A DNA stretch of 47,098 nt from Nitrosopumilus sp. LS_AOA (GTDB lineage: Archaea > Thermoproteota > Nitrososphaeria > Nitrososphaerales > Nitrosopumilaceae), in the NCBI GenBank assembly GCA_001543015.1, contig LFLC01000004.1, positions 1 through 47,098 of the forward strand, in the 5' to 3' direction. The position numbers and the translations under genes are program-made. Under the pieces are notes generated by a model that saw only the letters and a program-made list of their open reading frames with translations, had not been told where the DNA came from and searched no databases. Below, piece after piece: positions 31,711 to 40,137 of the stretch; position 1 is the stretch's first letter, and each line of letters starts with the position of its first letter.

Positions 31711-32793
31711 ATGGAAATTTTACAATTAATTCAATCAAATCTATTAACTCCGATTATTCTATTCTTTTTGTTTGGAATTATTGCAGCTAGAATAAAATCT
31801 GATTTAAAAATACCTGAAGCAATTTCTGAATTTTTACCAATCTATCTTCTTGCAGCTATTGGGCTTCATGGTGGAATAGAGATGAGAAATACTGGATTTG
31901 AAAATATGTTAATTCCTATGTTTGTTGCAATTGGTCTTTCATTGTTATTTACTTTGAATCACTATCAAATCTTAAGACGATTAGGAAAATTCAATATCTT
32001 TGATTCGTATGCGTTAGCATCAACTTATGGTGCAGTAGGCGCTGTAACTTTTTCAGTTGGCTTGTCATTTTTGAAAAATCAGGGAGTTACATCTGAAGGA
32101 TACCTTGCTGCCATTTTAGCTATTTTAGAACCTGTGGCCTTTATCATGGCAATATTTTTGACAAATATGGCCGTATCAAAACAAATTCGTGCAAAAAAAC
32201 AGTCTTTTACAAATGATGAATTATCTGATATCGATGTTGGGTTAAAAGAAACTAAAACTAAACTTTCTCAAGTTTTACATGAATCACTTACTGGAAAAGC
32301 TATTGTAATTTTACTTGGAAGTATTGTGATTGGTTATATGATTGGGGCTGAGGGATTTAGTTCTATTAGTATAGTCTTTGATCAAATGTTTACTGGCGCA
32401 ATTGTAATTTTTATGATTGAGATGGGAATTATTGCTGGTCAAAGATTAGGTGATATCAAAAAAGTTGGGATTTTTCTTGTGGCGTTTGCAATAATTATGC
32501 CTACATTTAATGGAATTATTGGAGTTTTAGTTGCAACTGCAATGGGATTGAGCCTAGGTGGTGCAGTAATGTTTGGATTACTACTAGCTAGTGCATCATT
32601 TATTGCAGCACCTGCAGTATTACGTCATGCAATTCCTCAAGCAAATCCTAGTCTCTATATTACATCTGCATTAGGAATTACATTCCCATTTAACATTATT
32701 GTTTTACTACCAATCATGTTTATTGTTTCAACTATTGTTCACGGAGAAGGATCGATAGACTTATTCAATTATATCACAAAGGGATTGATATGA
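31711..32793 (+). CDS. sbtA: SbtA-like sodium-dependent bicarbonate transporter
   Basis: A 360-residue membrane protein with about ten helices in two halves. It starts LIQSNLLTPIILFFLFGIIA and contains ESFLPIYLLAAIGLHGG-like (actual SEFLPIYLLAAIGLHGGIEM), DSYALASTYGAVGAVTFSVG and FGLLLASASFIAAPAVLRHA, all matching the SbtA (DUF897) family. The overlapping next gene encodes a PII-like protein, as with SbtB in cyanobacteria. In an ammonia-oxidising archaeon that fixes bicarbonate by the hydroxypropionate/hydroxybutyrate cycle, a bicarbonate importer is expected; the substrate is inferred from family and context. Confidence 0.85.
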   Translation: MEILQLIQSNLLTPIILFFLFGIIAARIKSDLKIPEAISEFLPIYLLAAIGLHGGIEMRNTGFENMLIPMFVAIGLSLLFTLNHYQILRRLGKFNIFDSYALASTYGAVGAVTFSVGLSFLKNQGVTSEGYLAAILAILEPVAFIMAIFLTNMAVSKQIRAKKQSFTNDELSDIDVGLKETKTKLSQVLHESLTGKAIVILLGSIVIGYMIGAEGFSSISIVFDQMFTGAIVIFMIEMGIIAGQRLGDIKKVGIFLVAFAIIMPTFNGIIGVLVATAMGLSLGGAVMFGLLLASASFIAAPAVLRHAIPQANPSLYITSALGITFPFNIIVLLPIMFIVSTIVHGEGSIDLFNYITKGLI

Positions 32794-33092
32794 AACTATA
32801 CAATGTAAAATTGCTAACTATTACTTGTGAGATACTTGCACAAAAAAATATTATTGAAATTTTAAAAAGACATGACATAACTGGGTACACAACATTTGAA
32901 GTTGAAGGAAATGGTTCACGTGGTTTACGCGGTCATGGATTGGAAACTGAAAAAAATGTCAAAGTCGAGGTAATAATACGTGAGGAAAAGTTATCTGGTA
33001 TAATTGAGGAAATTTCAAGAACAATGTTTACTGATTTTGCTCTAGTACTTTATGTCAGTGATGTTGGTGTACTAAGAACTGAAAAATTTTAA
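32790..33092 (+). CDS. SbtB-like PII signalling protein
   Basis: A 100-residue protein whose start overlaps the sbtA stop (ATGA). It has the beta-alpha-beta PII-like fold: YNVKLLTITCEILAQKNIIE, then a Gly-rich T-loop-like segment (EVEGNGSRGLRGHGLE), VKVEVIIREEKLSGIIEEIS, and a last strand (ALVLYVSDVGVLRTEKF). SbtB proteins bind adenine nucleotides and gate SbtA, and the pairing strongly suggests this role. No C-terminal redox Cys hairpin is present. Confidence 0.85.
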   Translation: MKLYNVKLLTITCEILAQKNIIEILKRHDITGYTTFEVEGNGSRGLRGHGLETEKNVKVEVIIREEKLSGIIEEISRTMFTDFALVLYVSDVGVLRTEKF

Positions 33093-33388
33093 CAGCAATT
33101 GTTATCTGTACACAAGATTGGAATTTTCTTGCTTGTTTTTATAACATTTGAAATAAGTTCTGATAATTGATTATTTGAAATCGTATACATTGCTTTTTTC
33201 CCTTCATCTCTTGATTTCACAATTCCACATTTTTTTAATGTCTTTAGATGGTGTGATACAAGTGGTTGGTCTTTCTTTAATTTTTCTACAAAATCATTGA
33301 CACACAATTCTTTGTCTTTTTGTAATAATTCTAAAATCTCAAATCTTGTTTCATCACAAATACATTTTAATAAACTGAGGCCATTCAT
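33089..33388 (-). CDS. arsR: ArsR-family repressor
   Basis: A 99-residue winged-helix protein: CDETRFEILELLQKDKELCV, NDFVEKLKKDQPLVSHHLKT and LKKCGIVKSRDEGKKAMYTI. The metal box of typical ArsR is 'ELCVCDL'; here it reads ELCVNDF, with one Cys lost. The C-terminus ends CTDNNCC, so As(III) may be bound by Cys at the end together with C33. It is divergent from the arsenate reductase-aquaporin gene and shares its operator. Its 3' end overlaps the PII-like gene by 4 bases. Confidence 0.88.
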   Translation of the reverse strand: MNGLSLLKCICDETRFEILELLQKDKELCVNDFVEKLKKDQPLVSHHLKTLKKCGIVKSRDEGKKAMYTISNNQLSELISNVIKTSKKIPILCTDNNCC

Positions 33389-33416
33389 ATCAATCTATAT
33401 TTATATAAACTGATAT
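33387..33416. promoter_or_regulatory. Divergent ars promoter with inverted repeat and TATA box
   Basis: ATATCA (33387-33392) and TGATAT (33411-33416) form inverted arms around the TATA element TTTATATAA (33400-33408). The TATA lies about 25-30 bases before the TTG at 33432, which fits a leaderless transcript and supports that start. ArsR binding here would block both genes. Confidence 0.55.
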
Positions 33417-33431
33417 TTATGTGATGATACA

Positions 33432-34520
33432 TTGACTCCAAATATCCTATTTGTATGCGTAGAAAATGCTGGTAGAAGCCAAATGGCTGAGGCTTTTTTT
33501 AGAAAATATGGTGGAAAAAAATTCAATGCCACTAGTGCTGGAACTACTCCTTCATCAGAACTAAACCCTATGGTAGTCAAAGTAATGAAAGAAATAGGAA
33601 TTGATGTAACCTTACAATCTCCAAAATTATTATCTGATTCCATGATTGATGAATCGTTTCGTACTGTAAACATGGGCTGTATGGATAAAGAATCTTGTCC
33701 TGCATTGTTTGTTAATGATGTGATGGATTGGAATATTTCTGACCCCAAAGACAAAACAACTGATCAAGTGAGAATTATTCGTGATCAAATAAAATCTGAA
33801 ATAATCCATCTCATTAATTCACTTGAAGAAAAAAAAATAAAATATTCTAATTTACAAATTTTCATTGCAGAATTCGTTGGAACTTTTATCTTGGTGATTT
33901 TTGCAACTGGTTCTATAGTTTATGATGTCCAAGTCTTTGATGGACAATTGGGTATTCCATTTGCAGCTTTGGCACCTTTTATTGCATTGTTAATTGGTGT
34001 ATATGCATTTGGTAAAGTGTCACTAGCTCATTTTAATCCTGCAGTAACTATTGGCTATTATATCACAGGTCATATTACAAAATTACAGGTTGTATACTAT
34101 TTTACAGCAGAAATTATTGGTGCATTACTTGGATCACTATTCATTTTACAATTTATTGGTGATGATGCAAATCTTGGTGCAAATGCTCCAAATTATGATT
34201 TCTCTATTCTTTTAATATTTTCAGTAGAAGTTTTAGCTTCTGCAATGCTTATGGGTGTAATTTTTTATGTTATGTATACAAAAGGCTTGAGGGGATTTAG
34301 TGGAGTGGCAATTGGTGGCATAGTTGGATTGGATATTTTGTTTTTGGCTTTTATTTCTGGTGCATCAATGAATCCGGCAAGAGCTTTGGCACCAGCATTA
34401 CTTTCAGGCAGTCTTGGGGATTTATGGTTGTACTTGAGTGCACCATTCATTGGAACAATGATTGCGGCATTTTTGTTTCGAGGTAAATTTCATGCTCAAA
34501 GAATTGCAAATAATGAATAA
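33432..34520 (+). CDS. Arsenate reductase-aquaglyceroporin fusion
   Basis: A 362-residue two-domain protein starting at TTG. Residues 1-130 are a low-molecular-weight phosphatase-type ArsC: P-loop C9-VENAG-R15 followed by SQMAEAF, and C83 and C89 (MGCMDKESCPAL) matching the redox Cys of thioredoxin-coupled ArsC, with the acid motif SDPKD. After a short linker, residues 142-350 are an aquaporin/glycerol-facilitator channel with six helices and two NPA boxes (HFNPAVT at 200-206 and MNPARAL at 313-319). The expected action is arsenate reduced to As(OH)3 and released down its gradient through the attached channel. It is regulated by the divergent ArsR. An N-terminal enzyme and C-terminal channel is a rare order. 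Confidence 0.92.
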   Translation: MTPNILFVCVENAGRSQMAEAFFRKYGGKKFNATSAGTTPSSELNPMVVKVMKEIGIDVTLQSPKLLSDSMIDESFRTVNMGCMDKESCPALFVNDVMDWNISDPKDKTTDQVRIIRDQIKSEIIHLINSLEEKKIKYSNLQIFIAEFVGTFILVIFATGSIVYDVQVFDGQLGIPFAALAPFIALLIGVYAFGKVSLAHFNPAVTIGYYITGHITKLQVVYYFTAEIIGALLGSLFILQFIGDDANLGANAPNYDFSILLIFSVEVLASAMLMGVIFYVMYTKGLRGFSGVAIGGIVGLDILFLAFISGASMNPARALAPALLSGSLGDLWLYLSAPFIGTMIAAFLFRGKFHAQRIANNE

Positions 34521-34548
34521 GAATAGAGTATGTGCTGGTATGCTAGAT

Positions 34549-34800
34549 TCATTTTATTCCTAAATGTTGTTTTATCTTATCTACATCTTCTCCAACCATT
34601 GCAATTTGACTACTTAGTGCCCAAACAGTATTTCGTGACTGGATATTTTGATTATTTAGATATTTTACTAGGGTAATGGTAAATTCCGAATTTTTTGTCT
34701 TTTCAAGATATGTGATGATTTCATGAATCATTTGTGGAGGTAATCCTTGATTTAATTTTTCAATCATTTCCCTGCATTCCTCATCACTTTGTATTGGCAT
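34549..34800 (-). CDS. Small helical hypothetical protein
   Basis: The start is set at the ATG 34800 (MPIQSDEECREMIEKLNQGL, 83 residues); an ATG 15 bases upstream adds a hydrophobic pentapeptide. Mostly helical, with a HEAT- or ARM-like feel (MIHEIITYLEKTKNSEFTIT, then LVKYLNNQNIQSRN) and no motifs. Convergent with the ars fusion gene. Function unknown. Confidence 0.6.
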   Translation of the reverse strand: MPIQSDEECREMIEKLNQGLPPQMIHEIITYLEKTKNSEFTITLVKYLNNQNIQSRNTVWALSSQIAMVGEDVDKIKQHLGIK

Positions 34801-34870
34801 GATTATACAGTGCACATTCTTTTAATTAAAGAAAAGGCTTAGACCTTTCTCAACTCTATTACGAATAATA

Positions 34871-36172
34871 ATGACCAATTTTCATATTCAATCAATGTCT
34901 AAATCCAGAAAATTATTTGACATTGCTAAAAAAGTAACCCCCTCAGGAGTTAATAGTCCCGTTAGATATTTTGAGCCTTATCCATTTTTCACAAAAAAAG
35001 CAAATGGTGCATACATTTGGGATGTGGATAACAACCGTTACATTGATTATTGTAATGGATATGGTGCTTTACTTTTAGGACACAGAAGAAAGGAGATTAT
35101 TAGTTCTGTAACAAAACAACTATCTCGAGGTACTCTATACTGTACTCCTACTGAATCAGAAATTGAATTATCAAAACTAATTATTGGAAATTTTCCATCA
35201 ATTGACAAAGTTCGATTAACAAATACTGGCGGCGAGGCAACAATGACTGCAATTAGACTTGCACGTGGATTTACAAAAAAGAAAAAAATAATTAAATTTG
35301 AAGGATGCTATCACGGTGCTCACGATTCAGTTTTAGTCAAAGCTGGTTCTGGTTCTGCACACAACGGAATTTCAGTCTCTGATGGGGGATTAGATGAGGT
35401 TTCAAGAAATACTTTGGTGGTGCAATACAATAACATTGAAGATTTACAAAAAACAATTAAAAAAAATAAAGATGTTGCCGGAGTGATTGTAGAGCCAATT
35501 CTTGCAAATATGGGATTAATCTTACCTGAAAAGAACTTTCTACATGATTTGAGAAAAATTACTAAAGAAAATAACATTCCACTAATTTTTGATGAGGTAG
35601 TTACAGGATTCAGAGTGGCCCCTGGTGGTGCACAAGAACATTTTGGAATTAAACCTGACATTACTACACTGGCAAAAGCACTATCAAATGGATTTACAAT
35701 TTCAGCAGTTGGTGGTAAAAAGGAAATTATGGATTTACTTTCTCCTGGTGGTAAGGTATATCAGGCAAGTACATTTGCAGGAAACCCAATCTCTGTTAGT
35801 GCCGCAATTGCATCAATTAAGACAATAAACAAAATAAAAAATAAATTGTATTCTAAACTTGAACGATACAATTTGTTATTCTCAACTGCACTTGATGATA
35901 TGGCAACTGACATGAAAATCCCTCATCAAATTAATTTCACTGCATCTATGTTTCAGATTTTCTTTACTAGTAAGCCTGTGACCAACTATGAGACTTCAAA
36001 GAATGCAAATGGTAAAAAATTCCAGAAACTATTCAAAACATTACTAAAAAAAGGAATATTCATAGCTCCTTCTCAGTTTGAGGTGGTTTTTCTATCTGAT
36101 GCTCATACAGAAAATGACTTGAACAAAACACTTGATGCATACCATGCTGCATTAAAGTCGGTGAAAAATTGA
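34871..36172 (+). CDS. hemL: Glutamate-1-semialdehyde 2,1-aminomutase
   Basis: A 433-residue PLP enzyme that converts glutamate-1-semialdehyde to 5-aminolevulinate in the C5 tetrapyrrole pathway, which starts from glutamyl-tRNA. The start SRKLFDIAKKVTPSGVNSPV is the family signature; a Met at residue 9 is an alternative start. Other landmarks: TNTGGEATMTAIRLARGFT, CYHGAHDS, FDEVVTGFR and the PLP lysine in TLAKALSNGF. It is the first gene of hemL-hemC-cobA-hemD with overlapping stops and starts. Confidence 0.95.
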   Translation: MTNFHIQSMSKSRKLFDIAKKVTPSGVNSPVRYFEPYPFFTKKANGAYIWDVDNNRYIDYCNGYGALLLGHRRKEIISSVTKQLSRGTLYCTPTESEIELSKLIIGNFPSIDKVRLTNTGGEATMTAIRLARGFTKKKKIIKFEGCYHGAHDSVLVKAGSGSAHNGISVSDGGLDEVSRNTLVVQYNNIEDLQKTIKKNKDVAGVIVEPILANMGLILPEKNFLHDLRKITKENNIPLIFDEVVTGFRVAPGGAQEHFGIKPDITTLAKALSNGFTISAVGGKKEIMDLLSPGGKVYQASTFAGNPISVSAAIASIKTINKIKNKLYSKLERYNLLFSTALDDMATDMKIPHQINFTASMFQIFFTSKPVTNYETSKNANGKKFQKLFKTLLKKGIFIAPSQFEVVFLSDAHTENDLNKTLDAYHAALKSVKN

Positions 36173-37104
36173 AGTATGTAATAGGGGCTAGGGGCAGTCA
36201 GTTATCCGTTGCCCAAACAAACTGGGTGATTGCAGAACTAAAAAAAGTAAATCCTGATTCAGAATATGAAATTAAAACCATTACAACAAAGGGCGACACT
36301 GATAGTAGACCATTATTTACAATAGATCAAAAAGGAATTTTTGAAAAAGAAATTGATAGAGCAGTTGCACAAAAGGAGGTGGACTTTGCAGTACATAGTC
36401 TCAAAGACGTTCCAACAGAACTTGATGCTACTCTAATTTTGGCATGCATTCCAAAACGTGAGGCTGCAAATGATATCTTTATCTCATTTGATAATTCATC
36501 TTTGGATGACATTAAAGCAGGTGCTGTAATTGGAACCAGTTCACTTCGTCGTGCAGTACAAGTGAGTAGACGAAGACCTGATGTAATAGTTAAACCAATT
36601 CGAGGAAACATTGAGACTAGAATAAAAAAAGTATCTGGAGATACTTTTGATGGTATAGTGCTTGCAAAAGCTGGAATTACAAGACTCGGTGTTGATGTAA
36701 AGTATACTGAACTATCTGTTTTTGATTTTTCTCCATCTCCTGGTCAGGGGGCAATTGCTATAGTTGCAAGGGCGAATGATTCTGAAATCATTTCAATGCT
36801 TAAAAAAATTGAAGACTCTGATTCTAGATTAGAGATAGAGGCTGAACGTGCATTATCTGATTATGTGGATTCTGGATGCCGATTCCCTGTAGGTGCATAT
36901 GCAAAATCAGAAGGCACTCAAATTAGACTTGATGTGTCTGTATTTTCAGTTGATGGCAAAGAATCCCTTAGTGTATCAGTAATTGGTGATAAAAATAATC
37001 CAAAAGCCATTGGTAAAAATGCAGGAGAACAATTACGTAAGAAAGGCGTACAGGATCTTGCATTAAATTGGAGAGAAAAAGTAGAGGAGTGGAATGAGAC
37101 ATGA
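36169..37104 (+). CDS. hemC: Porphobilinogen deaminase
   Basis: A 311-residue hydroxymethylbilane synthase. The TTG start overlaps the hemL stop (TTGA). Landmarks: ARGSQLSVAQTNWV, DFAVHSLKDVPTELD, GTSSLRRAVQVSRRRPDVIV with KPIRGNIETRI, and the dipyrromethane-cofactor Cys in SGCRFPVGAYA. It polymerises four porphobilinogens for the heme, siroheme and cobalamin branch. Translationally coupled to hemL and cobA. Confidence 0.95.
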   Translation: MKYVIGARGSQLSVAQTNWVIAELKKVNPDSEYEIKTITTKGDTDSRPLFTIDQKGIFEKEIDRAVAQKEVDFAVHSLKDVPTELDATLILACIPKREAANDIFISFDNSSLDDIKAGAVIGTSSLRRAVQVSRRRPDVIVKPIRGNIETRIKKVSGDTFDGIVLAKAGITRLGVDVKYTELSVFDFSPSPGQGAIAIVARANDSEIISMLKKIEDSDSRLEIEAERALSDYVDSGCRFPVGAYAKSEGTQIRLDVSVFSVDGKESLSVSVIGDKNNPKAIGKNAGEQLRKKGVQDLALNWREKVEEWNET

Positions 37105-37841
37105 GTGGTAAAGTGTATTTGGTAGGTGCTGGACCTGGAGATAGTAAATTAATTACATTGCGTGCAGTTGAATTACTCAAAAAAGCAGATGTTGTACTTT
37201 ATGATAGACTAGTTAGCAAGAAAATAATTTCAATGATTCCAAAAAAGACTAAAAAAATCTATGTTGGACGAGCTGTTGGGGATGATACTACTCATCAAAA
37301 TTCTACTAATGATTTGATGGTGATTCATGCAAAATCTAAAAAAAATGTAGTCCGACTAAAGGGTGGTGATCCTATTATCTTTGGACGTGGTGGAGAAGAA
37401 GCAGAATTTCTCAAAGAAAATAACATAAAATATGAAATTGTTCCAGGCATTACATCAGGTATTGGGTCTGCAACTTATGCTGGAATTCCTCTTACTCATA
37501 GAAAATACGCATCATCTGTAGTTTTTGTTACAGGCCATGAAGATCCTGAAAAAAAATCAGAGATTGTAAAATGGAAAAGACTAGCAAAGTCAGTTGATAC
37601 TATAGTAATCATGATGGGTTTATCTAGAATTGATGTAATTTGTAAACAATTAATCGCAGGTGGACTGGATAAAAAAACTCCAGTAGCAGTAATTCAAAAT
37701 GGAACTACGCCAAAACAGAAAATGATTAAAGGAACTGTCACAAACATTGCAAAAAAAGTTAAAGAAAATAAAATTACTCCTCCAACAAACATCATAATTG
37801 GCAAAGTAGTTGATTTGTCAGATACCATAGGTTGGAAATAA
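37101..37841 (+). CDS. cobA: Uroporphyrinogen-III C-methyltransferase
   Basis: A 246-residue SAM-dependent methyltransferase (SUMT), starting inside the hemC stop (ATGA). The motifs VYLVGAGPGDSKLITLRAVE, VVRLKGGDPIIFGRGGEEAE and ITSGIGSATYAGIPLTHRKY are the classic CobA/CysG-A set. It converts uroporphyrinogen III to precorrin-2, leading to siroheme and cobalamin. Thaumarchaea make cobalamin, so this is expected. The stop overlaps the hemD start (TAATG). Confidence 0.95.
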   Translation: MSGKVYLVGAGPGDSKLITLRAVELLKKADVVLYDRLVSKKIISMIPKKTKKIYVGRAVGDDTTHQNSTNDLMVIHAKSKKNVVRLKGGDPIIFGRGGEEAEFLKENNIKYEIVPGITSGIGSATYAGIPLTHRKYASSVVFVTGHEDPEKKSEIVKWKRLAKSVDTIVIMMGLSRIDVICKQLIAGGLDKKTPVAVIQNGTTPKQKMIKGTVTNIAKKVKENKITPPTNIIIGKVVDLSDTIGWK

Positions 37842-38641
37842 TGCTTGATGGAAAAACTATAGCAATTACCCGCTCAAAAGATGATGCTACAGAGTTTATC
37901 ACACTATGTCAAGAAAACAATGCAACACCAATTCCATTACCTACAATAGAGTTAATCAGTAAAGGTGAAAAAATTGTCTCAGAGTTTTTAGATTCAGTGG
38001 AGAAATATAATCCTGATTACTGTATATTTCTTAGTTCAAAAGCAGTAAAATTACTTTTTGATACTGCAAAAAATATCCAAAAATTTGAGCAATTACAATT
38101 AGCAGTTGCAAATACAATTGTAATGTCAGTTGGTCCTAAAACTAGTGCAACACTAGAATCCTATGGAATCAAAGTTAATCATCAACCAGAAAATTCATCA
38201 TCAGTTGGAGTTGGAGAAGAATTTTCACAAATTAATGCAGTGGGAAAAAAAGTAATAATTCCACGTAGTGGTGCTGCAAATTCATTTCTTAAAGAATTAC
38301 TAAACAAAATTGGAATTGATGTACTGGAGATTCATTTGTATGATGTTTGTGCATTTAGAGATACAACACAATGGAATGGATTTCGAGAACTATTCTCACA
38401 AGGGAAAATTAGTGGTGTTATCTTTACTAGTGCATCATCTGTTCGTGGATTCTTTGAGATAATGCTCAAAGACTATGAAAAATCTTCTTTGATCGATAAT
38501 CTCTCAAAATTACCTCTAGTTTCAATTGGACCATTCACTTCTGATGAATTAAAGAAATTTGATGTGTCATTTACAATGGCTAAAATTCATACTGTTGCAG
38601 GTGCATTTGATATTTTAAAAAATATTTTGATTAGTAAATAA
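37841..38641 (+). CDS. hemD: Uroporphyrinogen-III synthase
   Basis: A 266-residue protein from the ATG at 37841 (MLDGKTIAITRSKDDATEFI), which overlaps the cobA stop; an in-frame TTG at 37832 is less likely. Two Rossmann-like halves are visible: PDYCIFLSSKAVKLLF and ISGVIFTSASSVRGFFEI, the usual 'i.fTS..av' pairs of the weakly conserved HemD family. It cyclises hydroxymethylbilane. Its place directly after hemC and cobA makes the call secure. Confidence 0.9.
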   Translation: MLDGKTIAITRSKDDATEFITLCQENNATPIPLPTIELISKGEKIVSEFLDSVEKYNPDYCIFLSSKAVKLLFDTAKNIQKFEQLQLAVANTIVMSVGPKTSATLESYGIKVNHQPENSSSVGVGEEFSQINAVGKKVIIPRSGAANSFLKELLNKIGIDVLEIHLYDVCAFRDTTQWNGFRELFSQGKISGVIFTSASSVRGFFEIMLKDYEKSSLIDNLSKLPLVSIGPFTSDELKKFDVSFTMAKIHTVAGAFDILKNILISK

Positions 38642-38683
38642 TTTAGCTAGAGCTATTTAGCTAGGCCTATTTTTCCTCATGTA

Positions 38684-38690
38684 TTTATAA
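38684..38690 (+). promoter_or_regulatory. TATA box of the suf operon
   Basis: TTTATAA within ATTTATAATATA, 25-31 bases before the ATG at 38715. The spacing predicts a leaderless transcript starting at that ATG and argues against the in-frame ATG at 38703. Upstream, repeated TTTAGCTAG elements (38642-38664) may be part of the hemD terminator or a control site. Confidence 0.55.
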
Positions 38691-38714
38691 TATAACGGGG
38701 TTATGGTAGTCATC

Positions 38715-40115
38715 ATGGCCACTGAAAATATTAACATGGATTATTCTAAATATGATTTTAAAGATACTACCGAAATGTATGTTCATCTTAGCAAGAAAGG
38801 ATTGAGCAGAGATACTGTAATTGAAATAAGTAAATTAAAAGATGAACCACAATGGATGCTTGATTTTAGATTACGTTCATATGAAATTTTCATGAAAAAA
38901 CCAATGCCAACTTGGGGTGGAGATCTTAGTTCTATTGATTTCCAAAATATCTATTATTATATGCGAGCAACAGAAAAGGTAGAAAAAAATTGGGATGATG
39001 TTCCAGAAAAGGTAAAAAATACTTTTGAGAAACTTGGAATTCCAGAAGCTGAAAAGAAATTCTTGGCAGGAGTTGGTGCACAATATGAGTCTGAAGTTGT
39101 ATATCACAGTCTACGTGAAGACTTGGCAAAACAAGGTGTTCTCTTTTTGGATACTGATGCTGCTCTTAAAGAACATCCAGAACTTTTCAAGAAATATTTC
39201 GCTAAAATTATTCCTCCAGAGGATAACAAATTTGCAGCACTAAACAGTGCAGTTTGGAGTGGTGGCTCATTTATTTACATTCCACGTGGTGTCAAAGTTG
39301 ACATGCCACTACAAGCATACTTTAGAATTAATGCAGAAAATATTGGTCAATTCGAAAGAACATTAATCATTGTAGATGAAGGTGCAGAAGTTCATTACAT
39401 TGAAGGATGTACTGCTCCTGTTTATTCTTCAGAATCACTTCACTGTGCTGTTGTAGAACTAATTGCACACAAAGATGCAAAATTAAGATACACAACAATT
39501 CAAAATTGGAGTAGTGATGTTTACAATCTCGTAACAAAACGTGCTTATGCATATGAAGGTGCAACAGTTGAATGGATTGATGGAAATATTGGTAGTAAAC
39601 TAACAATGAAATATCCTGGAATATATCTAATGGGTGAGCGTGCATATGGTGAAACACTCTCTATTGCATTTGCAGGTAAAGGACAACATCAAGATACAGG
39701 TGCAAAAATGGTTCATCTGGCACCAAATACAACATCCAAAGTTACATCAAAATCTGTTAGCAGAATGGATGGACGTTCTACTTATCGAGGAATGCTTCAT
39801 GTTGCAAAGGGTGCAACTGGTGTAAAATCTACTGTTCGTTGTGATGCATTACTATTAGATGATACATCAAAGACTGATACTTATCCTTACATGGAAATCA
39901 ATCAAGAAGATGCAACAATCACTCACGAAGCCACTGTTGGCAAAATTGGTGACGAGCAAATTTTCTATCTAATGAGTAGGGGATTTAATGAGGAAGAAGC
40001 ATTAACTCTAATTGTAAATGGCTTCATGGAACCATTTACAAAAGAATTACCAATGGAATATGCTGTTGAATTAAACCGACTCATCAAATTAGAAATGGAT
40101 GAATCTGTCGGATAA
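38715..40115 (+). CDS. sufB: Fe-S cluster assembly scaffold SufB
   Basis: A 466-residue protein beginning [20 protein letters not shown]. The SufB/SufD family beta-helix region is plain: [40 protein letters not shown] and the C-terminal [20 protein letters not shown]. The Cys in EGCTAP and the conserved Glu/His sites of SufB are present. With SufC and SufD it forms the scaffold on which clusters are built. It heads an operon with sufD, a Rieske gene, sufS and sufU. Confidence 0.93.
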   Translation: MATENINMDYSKYDFKDTTEMYVHLSKKGLSRDTVIEISKLKDEPQWMLDFRLRSYEIFMKKPMPTWGGDLSSIDFQNIYYYMRATEKVEKNWDDVPEKVKNTFEKLGIPEAEKKFLAGVGAQYESEVVYHSLREDLAKQGVLFLDTDAALKEHPELFKKYFAKIIPPEDNKFAALNSAVWSGGSFIYIPRGVKVDMPLQAYFRINAENIGQFERTLIIVDEGAEVHYIEGCTAPVYSSESLHCAVVELIAHKDAKLRYTTIQNWSSDVYNLVTKRAYAYEGATVEWIDGNIGSKLTMKYPGIYLMGERAYGETLSIAFAGKGQHQDTGAKMVHLAPNTTSKVTSKSVSRMDGRSTYRGMLHVAKGATGVKSTVRCDALLLDDTSKTDTYPYMEINQEDATITHEATVGKIGDEQIFYLMSRGFNEEEALTLIVNGFMEPFTKELPMEYAVELNRLIKLEMDESVG

Positions 40116-40137
40116 ACTAAAATCAAACTAATCAATC

